Assembly (NCBI RefSeq): GCF_008806385.1
Contig: NZ_VZZK01000009.1
Span: 124,001 to 188,000, forward strand
Origin: Methylobacterium soli
Lineage (GTDB): Bacteria > Pseudomonadota > Alphaproteobacteria > Rhizobiales > Beijerinckiaceae
Reading direction: 5' to 3'
DNA length: 64,000 nucleotides
Shown here: positions 1 to 9,386 of the stretch, in pieces
Position numbering within the stretch: the stretch's first letter is position 1
Layout: every line of letters begins with the position of its first letter
Made by a program: the position numbers and the translations under genes
Notes under the pieces: generated by a model
Databases searched by the model: none
Told to the model about the DNA's origin: nothing
The model's input: the letters and a program-made list of their open reading frames with translations, nothing else

Positions 1-1697
1 GCACCCGTCGCAACGGCCGTGCGGGAGAGCGTGCCGACGACGGTGAGGGGCTTGGCCTTGTAGGAGCGGTCGGGGACAGCGACATCAAGCCGAAGGTCAT
101 CGGCATAGATCGTCTGCCCAGCAGCCGGTGTGGTGCCCGTGAACAGCAACTCCACGATCAGCGTGGTGCCGGTGGGTGTCACCTGCCCGGCCAACTCAAC
201 TGCGGTCGTCGTCGCGTTGTCGGCGCTGATGAGCACCGTAGTGCCATCCCGCACCCGCAAGCGGGCCGAGCCGTTGGCCGTGCCCTTCCGGTATTTGCCA
301 CGGAAGGCGTAGGTCTGGCCCGCCGTCAGACCCGTGACGGTGTATAACGCTCCGCTGGCGTTGTCCTGATACGTCACCTCGATCTCGCCGCCGACCGACG
401 CGATCGTGTTCGTGCCGGCTAGCGTCCATCCCGCCGCACTCGTGCCGTCGAGGTTGAGCGGTGTCGCCCCCACGACATTGCCCGTCGTCGCCTCACCGAG
501 AGCGGCAAGCCTGATGTCGCCAGCCTGCCAGCCGGTCGCGTAGTCCTTCGTGGCATAAGCCACCATGCCGTTGGCAGGGGTGCCGGTGTCCTCCGCGAGG
601 AAGGTCAGGCCAGCCGATTTGCCAATGGCGCCGGGCGCGAGAACCTTGTTGGAGGTCCCCGGAAGGATTGAAGGCGCCGCTCCGTCGAACAGGTTCGACG
701 TGCGCCAAGCGGTATTTGTGGCACTGGCGGCATACGGCAGCGGGCCGATGTCGATGATATTGCTGGCCCCTTGGCTACCGATGATGCGCCCGTCCGCAAG
801 GATCATCACGCGCTCGTAGCCGTTCGTGGCCCGCGTGATGTTCGCCACCGCCCCTGTCGGGTGAATTACCGAGACGCCGCCCGCCGTCGCCACTGCCACC
901 GTGGGGATGGCGAGGCCCACAGCATCGAGCGGGGCGCCGGGAAGAACGCGCGCGTGGACATGGTTGACGTCGATCGAGACGAGGCCAGGTGTTGAAATGA
1001 CCACATCGGCGGCGGTTACATTGCGGCTGGCGACGTTCCCCCGCGCGGTTCGACCGCTCGTGGTGTAGCGCCCGATCATGTCCTGTGCGAACTCGATCAC
1101 CACCATACCCGTAGAGGTCAGGGCGGCGCTCATGGTGATGTAGAGCCGGCCGTTCAGAGCACATACGGAGCTGATCGGCTTCTGCGTTGTGAGCGGGACG
1201 ACTGCGGTGCCGATGCCGTTGAACACCATCCACGTCTTCGGCACGCCGAGTATGTCGAGGTCGGTCTCGTCGTAGATGATGATCGCAGCCTGCCGCGCGA
1301 CGAGCCGGGCGATGGTCGGGAAATCCCGCTTCGTGCCGCGCGTGTCCGAGGCCGCCTCATTCCACCAAGAGGTGTTCTGGCAGCGCCGCGGCCACGTCGG
1401 ATCGGTATCGAGCCGCGTAGAGCCCAGCCGCTCGGACGGAGAGCTCGCGGCGCAGGCTGCGGAGCTTGTGCAGTTCCGCGATCGGTCCGCCGGCGACAGA
1501 GTCGACGACCACTTGGCTGCTGAGCGGCGCGCGAATCCGGGGCGTTTCCGCTGAGGGATGAACCAGATCGGCGTGTGGCCGGCGGCGAGCCGTCCGAATT
1601 CTCTGATGGGAGGCCGAGGCGACCCCGTCGGGCAGCCTCGGCCTTGATCCCAGTGGGTCTGATGCTCCCCCGTTCGTACCGCCAAGGAACGGGTTCG
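1..1697 (-). CDS. Phage tail tip/fibre-like protein, partial, 5' end frame-disturbed
   Basis: One minus-strand frame has no stop from the left edge to an in-frame stop at 1698-1700. From about 1385 down to 1 it reads as a beta-rich protein, with a C-terminal stretch like a carbohydrate-binding/jelly-roll module (residues such as LIVELLFTGTTPAAG, then YADDLRLDV). This fits a phage tail-tip or host-specificity protein, an inference from composition and the phage-like neighbour. Between about 1360 and 1550 the protein-like signal is instead in another frame (AELHKLRSLRREL, stop at 1357-1359). Upstream of 1550 the first frame looks coding again (FGRLAAGHTPIWF). So either two frameshifts are present or the gene is a chimera. 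No credible ATG was found. The C-terminus lies outside the window. Confidence 0.5.
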
Positions 1698-1699
1698 CT

Positions 1700-2013
1700 A
1701 CCGTCCGGACGAGGGCTCCGGCGCCGCCGCGGCCCGGATCTGATTGCGCGGTCCCAACTGAGTAGTCCGAGACGCTTGCCCGACTCGGCAGTCGGCGTTG
1801 GGCTGGTGCGCTGCTCCAGCCTCCTGGAGGAGGCTGGGCGGCCGGCGGGCCGGGCTTCGCGCGATGATTGGTCCGGCCCGTCGTTAACCGGTCGTTGGCG
1901 ATGATCGGCGATGATGCCTTGTCGCTCCGGCCATTTCCCCTGTCAGGCCGAACGGCCATCGGGCTGCGCAGCGCCGGCTCATTCCCCCGAGCCGCACTGC
2001 CAGTCCGCTGTCG
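1700..2013. other. Non-coding or degenerate stretch
   Basis: About 300 bases between the tail-like gene and the small coiled-coil ORF. Open frames here give Arg/Pro/Ser-rich shadow-like peptides. No convincing gene, tRNA or hairpin was seen. Confidence 0.4.
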
Positions 2014-2277
2014 CTATGCCCGCGCCGCGACGCGCTTCGGTGCTCGATCCCGTATCACCACCTGGACGGAGCGGCGTCCAAGCGTCCGATTGCCCGGCAT
2101 CATCGAGAGCAGGGCTGGGGTGCCGATCGCGCGCACGAGATCGGCGATGAGCCGATCCATCTTCGCGCAGTGGCTGTCCTTGGCCTCGAGGCATTCGGCC
2201 TGGTCGCCATAGCGGGTGCGGCGCCGGTACTGGCGCAACTCGGCCCGCATCTCGGTGGCGATCATGTGAGCGCTCAT
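2014..2277 (-). CDS. Small coiled-coil hypothetical protein (phage remnant)
   Basis: 87 residues. The N-terminal half (MRAELRQYRRRTRYGD onward) is charged and helical, followed by a predicted helix KMDRLIADLVRAIG and a basic tail. No known family was recognised. It lies upstream of the tail-like gene on the same strand, and small accessory proteins of this type are common in phage late regions. Start is uncertain: Met1 and Met5 are both possible and no clear ribosome binding site is visible. Confidence 0.45.
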   Translation of the reverse strand: MSAHMIATEMRAELRQYRRRTRYGDQAECLEAKDSHCAKMDRLIADLVRAIGTPALLSMMPGNRTLGRRSVQVVIRDRAPKRVAARA

Positions 2278-2559
2278 CGGGTGCCGATCATGTCATGGAA
2301 GCCGCCGCGCGTCTGCCACCTCAACGCCTAAGCTGTTGAGCGAGTTCGCGGACAGGTGAGGGGGCCGGAAACGCTGAGCGCCCGGCGTCGAAGGGTGGTG
2401 CGGGTCGGAGCTACAGCGCTGCGCGGCGGCCCATGGCCGTTGACGCGCGAGCGAAAGGGCGTCCTGGGCTTCCGACGATACTGCGAGGCCTTGTTCTCCG
2501 CGCGATCCGCGCGCCGCACCAACTCGTGCGTCGATCAGGAGGGCACCCCAAACGACGAC

Positions 2560-2585
2560 GGCCCCGGAGCAGTTGCGCCGGGGCC
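2560..2585. terminator. Strong GC hairpin, likely bidirectional terminator
   Basis: Perfect 8-bp stem GGCCCCGG / CCGGGGCC around a 10-base loop. On the minus strand it is followed by GTCGTCGTTTG. It separates the phage remnant from the LysR gene. Confidence 0.55.
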
Positions 2586-2777
2586 GATACATCTTTGCAT
2601 GAGGAGGTATGCGTCAAGCCGATCTCCCGGTCAACCGGTTGTAGAGGCCGGGCGCCTAATACCTGCTCCCCAAGTCCGCTACGGGTCAGAGGTTCGGGTC
2701 GACCGAGGAACAGCCGAAGGCCCAAGGGGGCGCAAGCAGACCCTCTCAGGGGCTGCCAAGCGGCAGGTCTTGGCCAC
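2586..2777. other. Intergenic, no gene seen
   Basis: Stretch between the hairpin and the end of the LysR gene. It contains short inverted repeats (ACCGGTTG region near 2632) but no supportable gene. A recombination junction between the phage remnant and the catabolic cluster probably lies here. Confidence 0.3.
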
Positions 2778-3668
2778 CTAGTGCCTCATTCTCCTCTGCA
2801 AATAGGTGACGAAGGCGCGCACCTTGGGTGGAATGAGGCGACTGCTTTTATGGGCAGCATAGATTGGCGTTGCCGCCAACGGCTCGAAGTCTTGCAGAAT
2901 CCGTCTCAGCCGCCCAGACGCAATATCCTCGCGACCTCGCAGATCCGTAATTCGACCGATACCGAGACCCGAGATGAGTGCCTCGTAGTGGCCACTCCCT
3001 CCGTTAACGACGAAGTTGCCGGTTGTGCGTATTGATCTGTTCCCTTCACTGTAGCGGAATGTCCATTCATTGTAGTCGAGGCCCAGCCGGTTCATCATCA
3101 GACAATTGTGGTTGAAGAGGTCTTCCGGGGTGCTTGGCGTGCCGTGCCGTTCGAGGTAGGAGGGCGCCGCGCAGACGACTTGATGACTTTCGCCCAGCCG
3201 GGTGACAACAAGTGTCGAGTCTTCTTGCTCGCCCCACCGCAGCGCAACATCATGGTGGGTTAGTGACTGGTCGATCACGTCGTCGGAGAGGCTGAGCTGG
3301 ATCTTCACTAGTTTATGGTTCATTAGAAATTCAGGAAGCAGCGGAATCAGCTTCTGGTGTCCAATCATGATTGGGCACGTAACCCTCAAAACGCCTTGCG
3401 GCTCAGCGCTGAACTCGCTAACGACCAGTTCGGCTTCTGAGATCTCGGCAAGGATGTGCACTGCGCGTCGGTAGAGCACGTCGCCCGCGTCGGTGCGACT
3501 GATCTGCCGCGTAGTCCGGTCGAACAGACGCACCCCAAGCCGTCGCTCAAGGCGTTCAATGCGCCGCAGCACCGCCGAGCGCGTCGTGCCGAGTGTGCGC
3601 GCTGTAGAGGCGAAGCCGCCGTGCTCAACCACAGCTGCGAACACCCGCAGGTCGTCTTCACCAATCAC
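2778..3668 (-). CDS. LysR-family transcriptional regulator
   Basis: 296 residues from a GTG start at 3668, the usual LysR length; the open frame runs farther upstream but that part does not look like protein. N-terminal winged HTH (residues 1-60: EDDLRVFAAVVEHGGF, then STARTLGTTRSAVLRRIERLE), then a LysR substrate-binding domain from about residue 90 to the end. LysR proteins usually bind a pathway metabolite and control a divergently transcribed target. Here the divergent neighbour is the PRISE-like reductase at 3947, the head of a probable operon, with about 280 bp of shared promoter space. It is therefore the likely regulator of the 3.9-9.2 kb cluster. The inducer is unknown. Confidence 0.9.
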   Translation of the reverse strand: MIGEDDLRVFAAVVEHGGFASTARTLGTTRSAVLRRIERLERRLGVRLFDRTTRQISRTDAGDVLYRRAVHILAEISEAELVVSEFSAEPQGVLRVTCPIMIGHQKLIPLLPEFLMNHKLVKIQLSLSDDVIDQSLTHHDVALRWGEQEDSTLVVTRLGESHQVVCAAPSYLERHGTPSTPEDLFNHNCLMMNRLGLDYNEWTFRYSEGNRSIRTTGNFVVNGGSGHYEALISGLGIGRITDLRGREDIASGRLRRILQDFEPLAATPIYAAHKSSRLIPPKVRAFVTYLQRRMRH

Positions 3669-3946
3669 TACGTGACACCGATTGTTGCGTTTGCAGCACC
3701 AGTATGTCGCTGCGGTCGCTCTTCCGCCAGTCGCTTGATCGACTATGTTGCTGACAAAATCGGCGCTTGCGTGCTCAGCAGGCAGCCTTCTGGGAGGGAC
3801 AGATATGATCACGCTCAGGCGTGCTCGACGAATCCCAAACTCGCAACCGACACCTTTCGACGCCCCCAGGGCGCTTCGCAGCCAGATGTCATGCAAGCGC
3901 GCTCCCTGCGTGCGCCTCTCTGTCCCTCGGAAGGGGAGCCGAACCT

Positions 3947-4999
3947 ATGTCGGATAAAAAGACCGCCCTGGTAATCGGTGCGACAGGTGTCGCCGGTCGA
4001 GCCTTGATTACGCATCTGGACGGGCTTGAGGAGTGGGACGTCATCGCCGTCTCGCGCAAGCCACCTTATTTTGAATCGCAGGCACGCTTCGTATCGGTCG
4101 ACCTCCTGGATCCAGCGAGTTGTCAAGCCGGTCTCAGTGGCCTCGGTGAAGTCACCCATGTCTTCTACATGGCCTACCTTGACAATCCGGTGGTCGCGGA
4201 AACCCGCGGACCGAACACTCGAATGTTCACCAATGCCATGGACGTCGTGAAAAGTCTTCCACGGCTCCAGCACGTCTGCCTGTTGCAGGGAACCAAGTAC
4301 TACGGCCAATACCTTGGGCCGTTCAAGACGCCAGCCAAAGAGTCCGACCCGCCGATCTCTACGCCTCATTTTTATTATGATCAGCAAGACCTTCTGGAGT
4401 CCCTGCGCGCAGGGCAGAGCTGGTCATGGTCGTGCGCGCGTCCCCACGTCATCTGCGGTTTCGCACTCGGCAACCCGCTGAACATCATCTCCACGCTTGG
4501 GGTCTATGCGACCCTGCTACGCGAAGAGGGCAAGCCGCTGACCTATCCTGGTAAGCCAGGTGCGTTCTCCTCAATCTACCAGGCGACCGATGCTGGGCTC
4601 TTGGCACGTGCGATGGTCTGGATGGCGACCCGTCCTGAATGCGCGGACGAAGCCTTCAACATCACCAACGGCGACTTCTTCCGCTATCAGAACCTTTGGC
4701 CTGCTTTCGCACGCTGTTTCGACATGGAAGCCGGCGGTGTCGAAACTGTGGACCTCACAGTTACGATGGCGGGTAAAGATGCGGAGTGGGACCGCATTAC
4801 CAAGAAGTATAAGCTTGAACCCCACCCTCTCTCTCAACTTGCAGCTTGGAAGTTTGCCAATTACGCGCTGTCGAACGACTGGGATGTGATGTCAGACACG
4901 ACAAAGTGCCGCAAGTTCGGCTTCCTTGAGTTCATCGACTCAGAGGAGATGTTTTTGCGTCACTTCGAAAACTTGAAGCGGCTACGGATTATCCCCTGA
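3947..4999 (+). CDS. PRISE-like atypical short-chain dehydrogenase/reductase
   Basis: 350 residues. Start ATG at 3947 follows a good ribosome site (AAGGGGAGCC). Rossmann motif GATGVAG at residues 11-17, and GTKYYG at 115-120, the PRISE-family variant of the SDR active site in which Lys and Tyr lie close together. Known PRISE enzymes (progesterone 5-beta-reductase, iridoid synthase) use NAD(P)H to reduce activated enone double bonds. Bacterial members are mostly uncharacterised. First gene of a same-strand cluster with a cupin, an SDR and a TRAP transporter, so it probably acts on an imported carbonyl compound. Substrate cannot be read from sequence. Confidence 0.82.
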   Translation: MSDKKTALVIGATGVAGRALITHLDGLEEWDVIAVSRKPPYFESQARFVSVDLLDPASCQAGLSGLGEVTHVFYMAYLDNPVVAETRGPNTRMFTNAMDVVKSLPRLQHVCLLQGTKYYGQYLGPFKTPAKESDPPISTPHFYYDQQDLLESLRAGQSWSWSCARPHVICGFALGNPLNIISTLGVYATLLREEGKPLTYPGKPGAFSSIYQATDAGLLARAMVWMATRPECADEAFNITNGDFFRYQNLWPAFARCFDMEAGGVETVDLTVTMAGKDAEWDRITKKYKLEPHPLSQLAAWKFANYALSNDWDVMSDTTKCRKFGFLEFIDSEEMFLRHFENLKRLRIIP

Positions 5000-5043
5000 A
5001 GTCAATCATCAAGCAAGCCTTCTTGGACGTGAGGACATGCGAC

Positions 5044-5478
5044 ATGGCCAGTCAGCCTGCATCGAGCCACACTGACCCCCAGCTGCAAGCCGAGCTGCAG
5101 CGGAACGAGTTTAATGCCTGCGTTGGTCAGGTCCTGCTGTCGGAAAGCGAACGGTCTAGGGTCTGGTTTATCAGGTTGAAGCCAGGAGAGCGCCTGGGTT
5201 TCCACCGCCACGTACTTGACTATTTCTGGACTGCCCTCACGCCAGGCACGGCAAGGTCGCATATCAACGGCGGTCCAGCGAAGCTTGCGAGCTACACGGC
5301 TGGTCAGACCCAGCACCTAAGTTTTGGTGCTGGCGAGTCCATGATCCACGATCTTGAGAACGTGGGGTCGACGGACCTCATCTTCGTCACCGTTGAATTC
5401 CTGCAGAGCGCCAACAAGCCGCTTTCCCTTCCTGCCGGCGTTGCGCCGCAGGGCCTTGAGTCTGGAGTCTTGTCATGA
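5044..5478 (+). CDS. Cupin-domain small protein
   Basis: 144 residues from ATG 5044, preceded by GAGGAC at good spacing; a TTG at 5023 is an alternative start. The core has the cupin pattern: KPGERLGFHRHVLDYFW (motif 1, His-x-His partly kept), then GAGESMIHDLENVGSTDLIFV (motif 2). Single-domain cupins of this size are metal-dependent dioxygenases, isomerases or sensors. Its stop overlaps the next gene (ATGA at 5475-5478), so it is translationally coupled to the SDR and belongs to the same pathway. Exact reaction unknown. Confidence 0.75.
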   Translation: MASQPASSHTDPQLQAELQRNEFNACVGQVLLSESERSRVWFIRLKPGERLGFHRHVLDYFWTALTPGTARSHINGGPAKLASYTAGQTQHLSFGAGESMIHDLENVGSTDLIFVTVEFLQSANKPLSLPAGVAPQGLESGVLS

Positions 5479-6260
5479 ATCCTGTGCTGTCGCACGCGAG
5501 CAACTCTCGTTTCGACGGTAAGGTTGCCTTCGTCACCGGTGCAGGCCGTGGGATCGGCCGGGTCTTGGTCGAGCAGCTCAGCGGAGCCGGCGCGAAGGTT
5601 GGCGTATGCGACCTCGTTCCTGAACGAGCTCAAGCCTCAGTAGACGCGATCAAGGCTGCCGGTGGCCAGGCCCTGGCGCTGCCAGCTGATGTTGGGGACG
5701 AGGAACAGGTTTCCGCGGCTGTGGAGAGACTATACGGCGAGTGGGGCCGGGTCGATATCCTGGTGAACGGGGCTGGGAGCTACGGCGCCGCGTTCCGCAA
5801 GACGCACGAGACGCCGGTGGAGGAATGGGATCAGGTCTTCGCCTCAAACGTCCGCGGCACGTTCCTGTGCGCCAAGTTCGTTATACCGCATATGGTGACA
5901 GGCGGCGGCGGTCGGATCATCAACGTCGCCTCTAACGCCGGCCGGTCTGTAAGCCCTCTGCTCGGCTGCTCCTACACAGCAGCGAAGACGGCAGTCATCG
6001 GGATCACACGCCACCTCTCGCGCGAATATGCCAAGGACGGCATTCTGGTGAATACTATAGCCCCCGGCCCGGTCCGCAGTGAGCGAGTTGCGGGCCTGAT
6101 CGAGGAAGAGAGCGCCGTCGAACTAGCGACCCAAATCCCGATCGGGCGTCTCGCCGAGCCCGAAGACATCGTCGACGTCATCCTGTTTCTGGCGTCCGAC
6201 GCCGCTCGCTACATGACGGGGGCAATCGTCGACGTCTCTGGCGGCCTCATCCTCTCCTAG
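5475..6260 (+). CDS. Classical SDR oxidoreductase (FabG-like)
   Basis: 261 residues. TGAGRGIG cofactor loop at 21-28, NGAG at about 98-101, catalytic Ser153, Tyr167 and Lys171 (SYTAAK), and the usual C-terminal TGAIVDVSGG. These are the complete active-site features of a classical NAD(P)-dependent alcohol/ketone oxidoreductase. Third gene of the cluster, coupled to the cupin by a 4-base overlap. With the PRISE-like enzyme it gives two redox steps on a ring or carbonyl substrate (inference). Confidence 0.92.
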   Translation: MNPVLSHASNSRFDGKVAFVTGAGRGIGRVLVEQLSGAGAKVGVCDLVPERAQASVDAIKAAGGQALALPADVGDEEQVSAAVERLYGEWGRVDILVNGAGSYGAAFRKTHETPVEEWDQVFASNVRGTFLCAKFVIPHMVTGGGGRIINVASNAGRSVSPLLGCSYTAAKTAVIGITRHLSREYAKDGILVNTIAPGPVRSERVAGLIEEESAVELATQIPIGRLAEPEDIVDVILFLASDAARYMTGAIVDVSGGLILS

Positions 6261-6311
6261 ATATTCAGCGCAGTCCGTTCAACCAGAACAATGATTCCAA
6301 AGGGGGAAACC

Positions 6312-7319
6312 ATGCTGAACCCAACCCGCCGCTCAGCTCTCCTGACCGGGCTCGCGGCTTCGACTTTCACGATCCTGCCCTCGATATCACGTGCCGCGAC
6401 TGTCGCGCGCCTCGCCAGCAACCTGCCGAGCAACCATCCGATGGTGATCCGTCTCAAGGAGGCGGCAGAGGCGATCAAGAAGGATACCAACGGCGAACTC
6501 GAGATCCGCATGTTCCCGAGCAGCCAGCTCGGCGGTGACCTAGAGGTACTCTCGCAGCTTCGCTCAGGAGCGATCCAGTTCTATCCATTGGCGGGCGCCC
6601 AGCTCTCGACGCTGGTTCCAGTCTCTTCGCTGAGCGGTGTTGGATTCGCTTTCCAGAATATCAACGATGTTTGGAAAGCCACAGATGGCGAGGTCGGCGG
6701 CCTCATTCGGGGTGCGGTCGCCGACGCGAACCTGGTTGTCTTCGATAAGATGTTCGACAACGGCTTCCGGCAGGTCACTACTGGCAGCAAGCCCATCGAA
6801 CGTCCAGAAGATCTCAAGGGGCTTTCGATCCGAGTTCCGCCGAGTCCGCTCTCAACTTCGCTCTTCAAAGCCTTTGGTGCGGCTCCGCAATCGATTAGCT
6901 TTGGTGAAGTTTATACCGCTCTCCAAACAAAACTCGTCGAGGCACAGGAGAATCCACTCGGACTTATTGACTCCAACAAATTTTACGAGGTGCAGAAGTT
7001 CGTCAGCATGACGAGCCACATGTGGGACGGTTTCTGGACGCTTTCCAACAAAACCTTCTGGAATCGATTGCCCCAAGCGACGCGGGATATCGTCATCAAG
7101 CGCTTCGACGAAGCGGTACTGGCAGAGCGCGAGGATGTCGCCAAGCTCAACGACAGCCTTATCCAGAAGCTCAAGGGAGCAGGCATGACGTTCGTGGAGC
7201 CGAACCGTCAAGGCTTCCGGGAAGCACTGAACAACACTTCGTTCTACCAGGAGTGGAAGGGCCGCTTCGGTGCGAAGGCATGGGAGACGCTCGAGCGCTA
7301 CACCGGGAAGTTGGGGTAA
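6312..7319 (+). CDS. TRAP transporter substrate-binding protein, DctP family
   Basis: 335 residues from ATG 6312, which follows AAGGGGGAAACC; an in-frame ATG at 6291 is less well placed. N-terminus TRRSALLTGLAAST resembles a Tat/Sec export signal. Mature part has the DctP layout, with ELEIRMFPSSQLGGD, VFDKMFDNGFRQVT and the LKGLSIRVPPSPL region that carries the carboxylate-binding Arg in family members. Periplasmic receptor delivering an organic acid to the membrane part encoded 2 bases downstream. Its presence argues that the cluster imports its own substrate. Confidence 0.9.
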   Translation: MLNPTRRSALLTGLAASTFTILPSISRAATVARLASNLPSNHPMVIRLKEAAEAIKKDTNGELEIRMFPSSQLGGDLEVLSQLRSGAIQFYPLAGAQLSTLVPVSSLSGVGFAFQNINDVWKATDGEVGGLIRGAVADANLVVFDKMFDNGFRQVTTGSKPIERPEDLKGLSIRVPPSPLSTSLFKAFGAAPQSISFGEVYTALQTKLVEAQENPLGLIDSNKFYEVQKFVSMTSHMWDGFWTLSNKTFWNRLPQATRDIVIKRFDEAVLAEREDVAKLNDSLIQKLKGAGMTFVEPNRQGFREALNNTSFYQEWKGRFGAKAWETLERYTGKLG

Positions 7320-7321
7320 CC

Positions 7322-9208
7322 ATGCTGGGCGAATCTTTCGAGAGGAAACGGGTCATGTCCGCTCCGATTTTGCGGCGTGACTGGGCGTCGGGGCACCTCG
7401 ATCGTGTCGAGCGGATGATTGGAATCACCATCGACGTAGTTGCCGCGACGCTTCTTGCCGTGGAGATCGTGCTGCTCGCCGGAACGGTGTTCGCCCGCTA
7501 CGTGCTTAAGTCGCCGGTCACTTGGGTCGACGAGATCGCGACGCTGGCGTTCCTGTGGCTCGGCATGCTTGGTGTCGCGAGCGCACTGCGGCGTGGTCTG
7601 CACATGCGCCTGACATTTCTCCTCTCGAAATTCTCCCCAAACCGGCGGGCCGGCATCGAGACTTTGTCCGAAGTGGTGCTTCTCACTTTCCTCGCGACCT
7701 TGCTCATTCCAGCAATGGAACTCGCCGAGCTCAACCACGCACTTTCTTCGCCCGATCTCAGTATCCCGGGTTCGGTCGGATCTATGGCAACCGTGGTCAG
7801 CGTTTTGCTGATGATTGTCCTTCTTCTGATCCGATTGTTCCGGACCCTCTCGATCCCGGCCTTCATCCTCGCCATACTGGGTGCCGTCGTTGCGGTCACG
7901 GTCCTTATGCTGGCTGGCCCCCTTCTCTCAGATCTCGGCAACCTCAACTTACTTTTGTTTTTCGGGTTCGGCGTTGGCGTTTTGATTCTGGTTGGGGTTC
8001 CGATCGCCTTCTCGTTTGGAACGGCCACGCTCGCCTATTTCCTGCTCACCAGCGATCTTCCGGTCAGTGTCATCGCAGGACGCGTGAACGAGGGCATGTC
8101 GCATTTCATTCTGCTGACGATCCCACTCTTCATCTTCCTCGGATACCAGATCCAGTACACGGGGATGGCGCGGGCCATGGTCGATTTCTTCTCGGCCCTA
8201 ATCGGGCGCGTTCGAGGCGGCCTCGGTTACGTCCTTCTGTGCGCCATGTACTTGGTCTCGGGCATCTCCGGCGCGAAGGCGGCCGACATGGCGGCGATCG
8301 GCCCGATCCTTGCGCCGGCGATGAAAGATCGCGGTATGCGTGAGGGCGACATTCCTGCACTCCTTGCAGTGTCGGCCGCGGCAGCAGAAACAATTCCGCC
8401 GAGTCTCGTTCTTATTATCATTGGATCGGTGACGGGCGTATCAATTGCTGCCCTGTTCACCGGTGGGCTGCTACCGGCGATTGTGAGTATGCTAGCGCTT
8501 GCGCTGGTGGTCTACCTCCGCTCGCGCAACGAGCGTCGCGGTGAAGGGCGCTACGATTTCAGACTTATAGCCCGCACCTTCATCGTAGCATTGCCCGGCC
8601 TCGCGCTGCCGCTGATCATTCGGGCAGCAGTCCTCGAAGGGGTCGCAACCGCAACCGAGGTCGCCACCATCGGCATCGTCTACGTGCTAGTGGTCGGCCT
8701 CGCCACCATGCGCACAATCTCTCTCAAGCGCATGGCGAAAATGCTCGTGGACACCGCCGCTATGTCCGGCGCAATCCTCATCATAATTGCGCTGGCCGGA
8801 GCGATGTCCTGGGCCCTAACTCAGTCGGGTTTCGCTAGCGATCTCGTGCGATTCATGACCAGCTTGCCTGGAGGCAAGGTGAGCTTTCTCGCCGTTTCAA
8901 TCGCCGCCTTTGTTGTGCTCGGGAGCGTGCTCGAAGGCATTCCTGCAATCGTGCTATTCGGCCCACTTCTCTTCCCAGCCGCGCAGGCCTTGGGCGTCAA
9001 TCAGGTTCACTACGCAATCGTTGTGCTGCTCTCGATGGGCCTAGGATTGTTCTCGCCACCTTTCGGCTATGGCTATTATACGGCCTGCGCTATCGCGCAG
9101 GTCTCGCCGGACGCCGCCATGAAAAACATGATTCCATATCTGCTGGCTTTCACAGCCGCCATCATCATCATCGCAGCGTTCCCATGGTTGAGCACTGGGT
9201 TCTTGTAA
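7322..9208 (+). CDS. Fused TRAP transporter permease, DctQ-DctM
   Basis: 628 residues from ATG 7322, 2 bases after the DctP stop; an in-frame ATG at 7355 is also possible. Residues ~35-160 form a four-helix DctQ domain (VTWVDEIATLAFLWLGMLG is a typical DctQ segment). From ~175 to the end is a DctM domain with many membrane spans (GVPIAFSFGTATLAYFL, SGISGAKAADMAAIGP, PSLVLIIIGSVTG). Such fusions are a known TRAP subtype. Together with the preceding DctP it forms a complete sodium-dependent high-affinity uptake system. Last gene of the cluster. Confidence 0.92.
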   Translation: MLGESFERKRVMSAPILRRDWASGHLDRVERMIGITIDVVAATLLAVEIVLLAGTVFARYVLKSPVTWVDEIATLAFLWLGMLGVASALRRGLHMRLTFLLSKFSPNRRAGIETLSEVVLLTFLATLLIPAMELAELNHALSSPDLSIPGSVGSMATVVSVLLMIVLLLIRLFRTLSIPAFILAILGAVVAVTVLMLAGPLLSDLGNLNLLLFFGFGVGVLILVGVPIAFSFGTATLAYFLLTSDLPVSVIAGRVNEGMSHFILLTIPLFIFLGYQIQYTGMARAMVDFFSALIGRVRGGLGYVLLCAMYLVSGISGAKAADMAAIGPILAPAMKDRGMREGDIPALLAVSAAAAETIPPSLVLIIIGSVTGVSIAALFTGGLLPAIVSMLALALVVYLRSRNERRGEGRYDFRLIARTFIVALPGLALPLIIRAAVLEGVATATEVATIGIVYVLVVGLATMRTISLKRMAKMLVDTAAMSGAILIIIALAGAMSWALTQSGFASDLVRFMTSLPGGKVSFLAVSIAAFVVLGSVLEGIPAIVLFGPLLFPAAQALGVNQVHYAIVVLLSMGLGLFSPPFGYGYYTACAIAQVSPDAAMKNMIPYLLAFTAAIIIIAAFPWLSTGFL

Positions 9209-9386
9209 ACGTGCGGGTGATGCAGAGCTCATGTAAGATCCGACTACGTGCCGAAGCTCCTAAAATACTCCTTGCACCCGCAGGGGCGTCCACAGATGAC
9301 GCTTGGTACCCGCTGCCAAGGGGCGCACGCGGACCTCGCGAGTAGGCTGAGCCGCGCACTGCGAGCGGGCCTTCGCCCGGCATTGA
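9209..9386. other. Intergenic; weak hairpin, no gene seen
   Basis: A short hairpin (CGGGCCTTCGCCCG near 9367-9380) sits between the convergent TRAP gene and the phage-like gene at 9387. It could act as a weak terminator. The prophage/cluster boundary must lie in or near this stretch. Confidence 0.35.

Larger units (their letters stand above)
1..2280 (-). mobile_element. Prophage remnant (tail end), runs off left edge
   Basis: Minus-strand tail-like coding sequence followed upstream by a small coiled-coil ORF, with no neighbouring host genes. Reading frame is disturbed in the 5' part, so this looks like a decayed or rearranged phage segment. It may be the missing late end of the prophage at 9.4-29.6 kb, separated from it by the catabolic cluster, but nothing in the window proves that link. 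Confidence 0.5.

Noticed and set aside
2293..2592. 99-codon minus-strand ORF over the terminator hairpin
   Set aside because: Contains the hairpin in its 5' end; shadow composition, no ribosome site.
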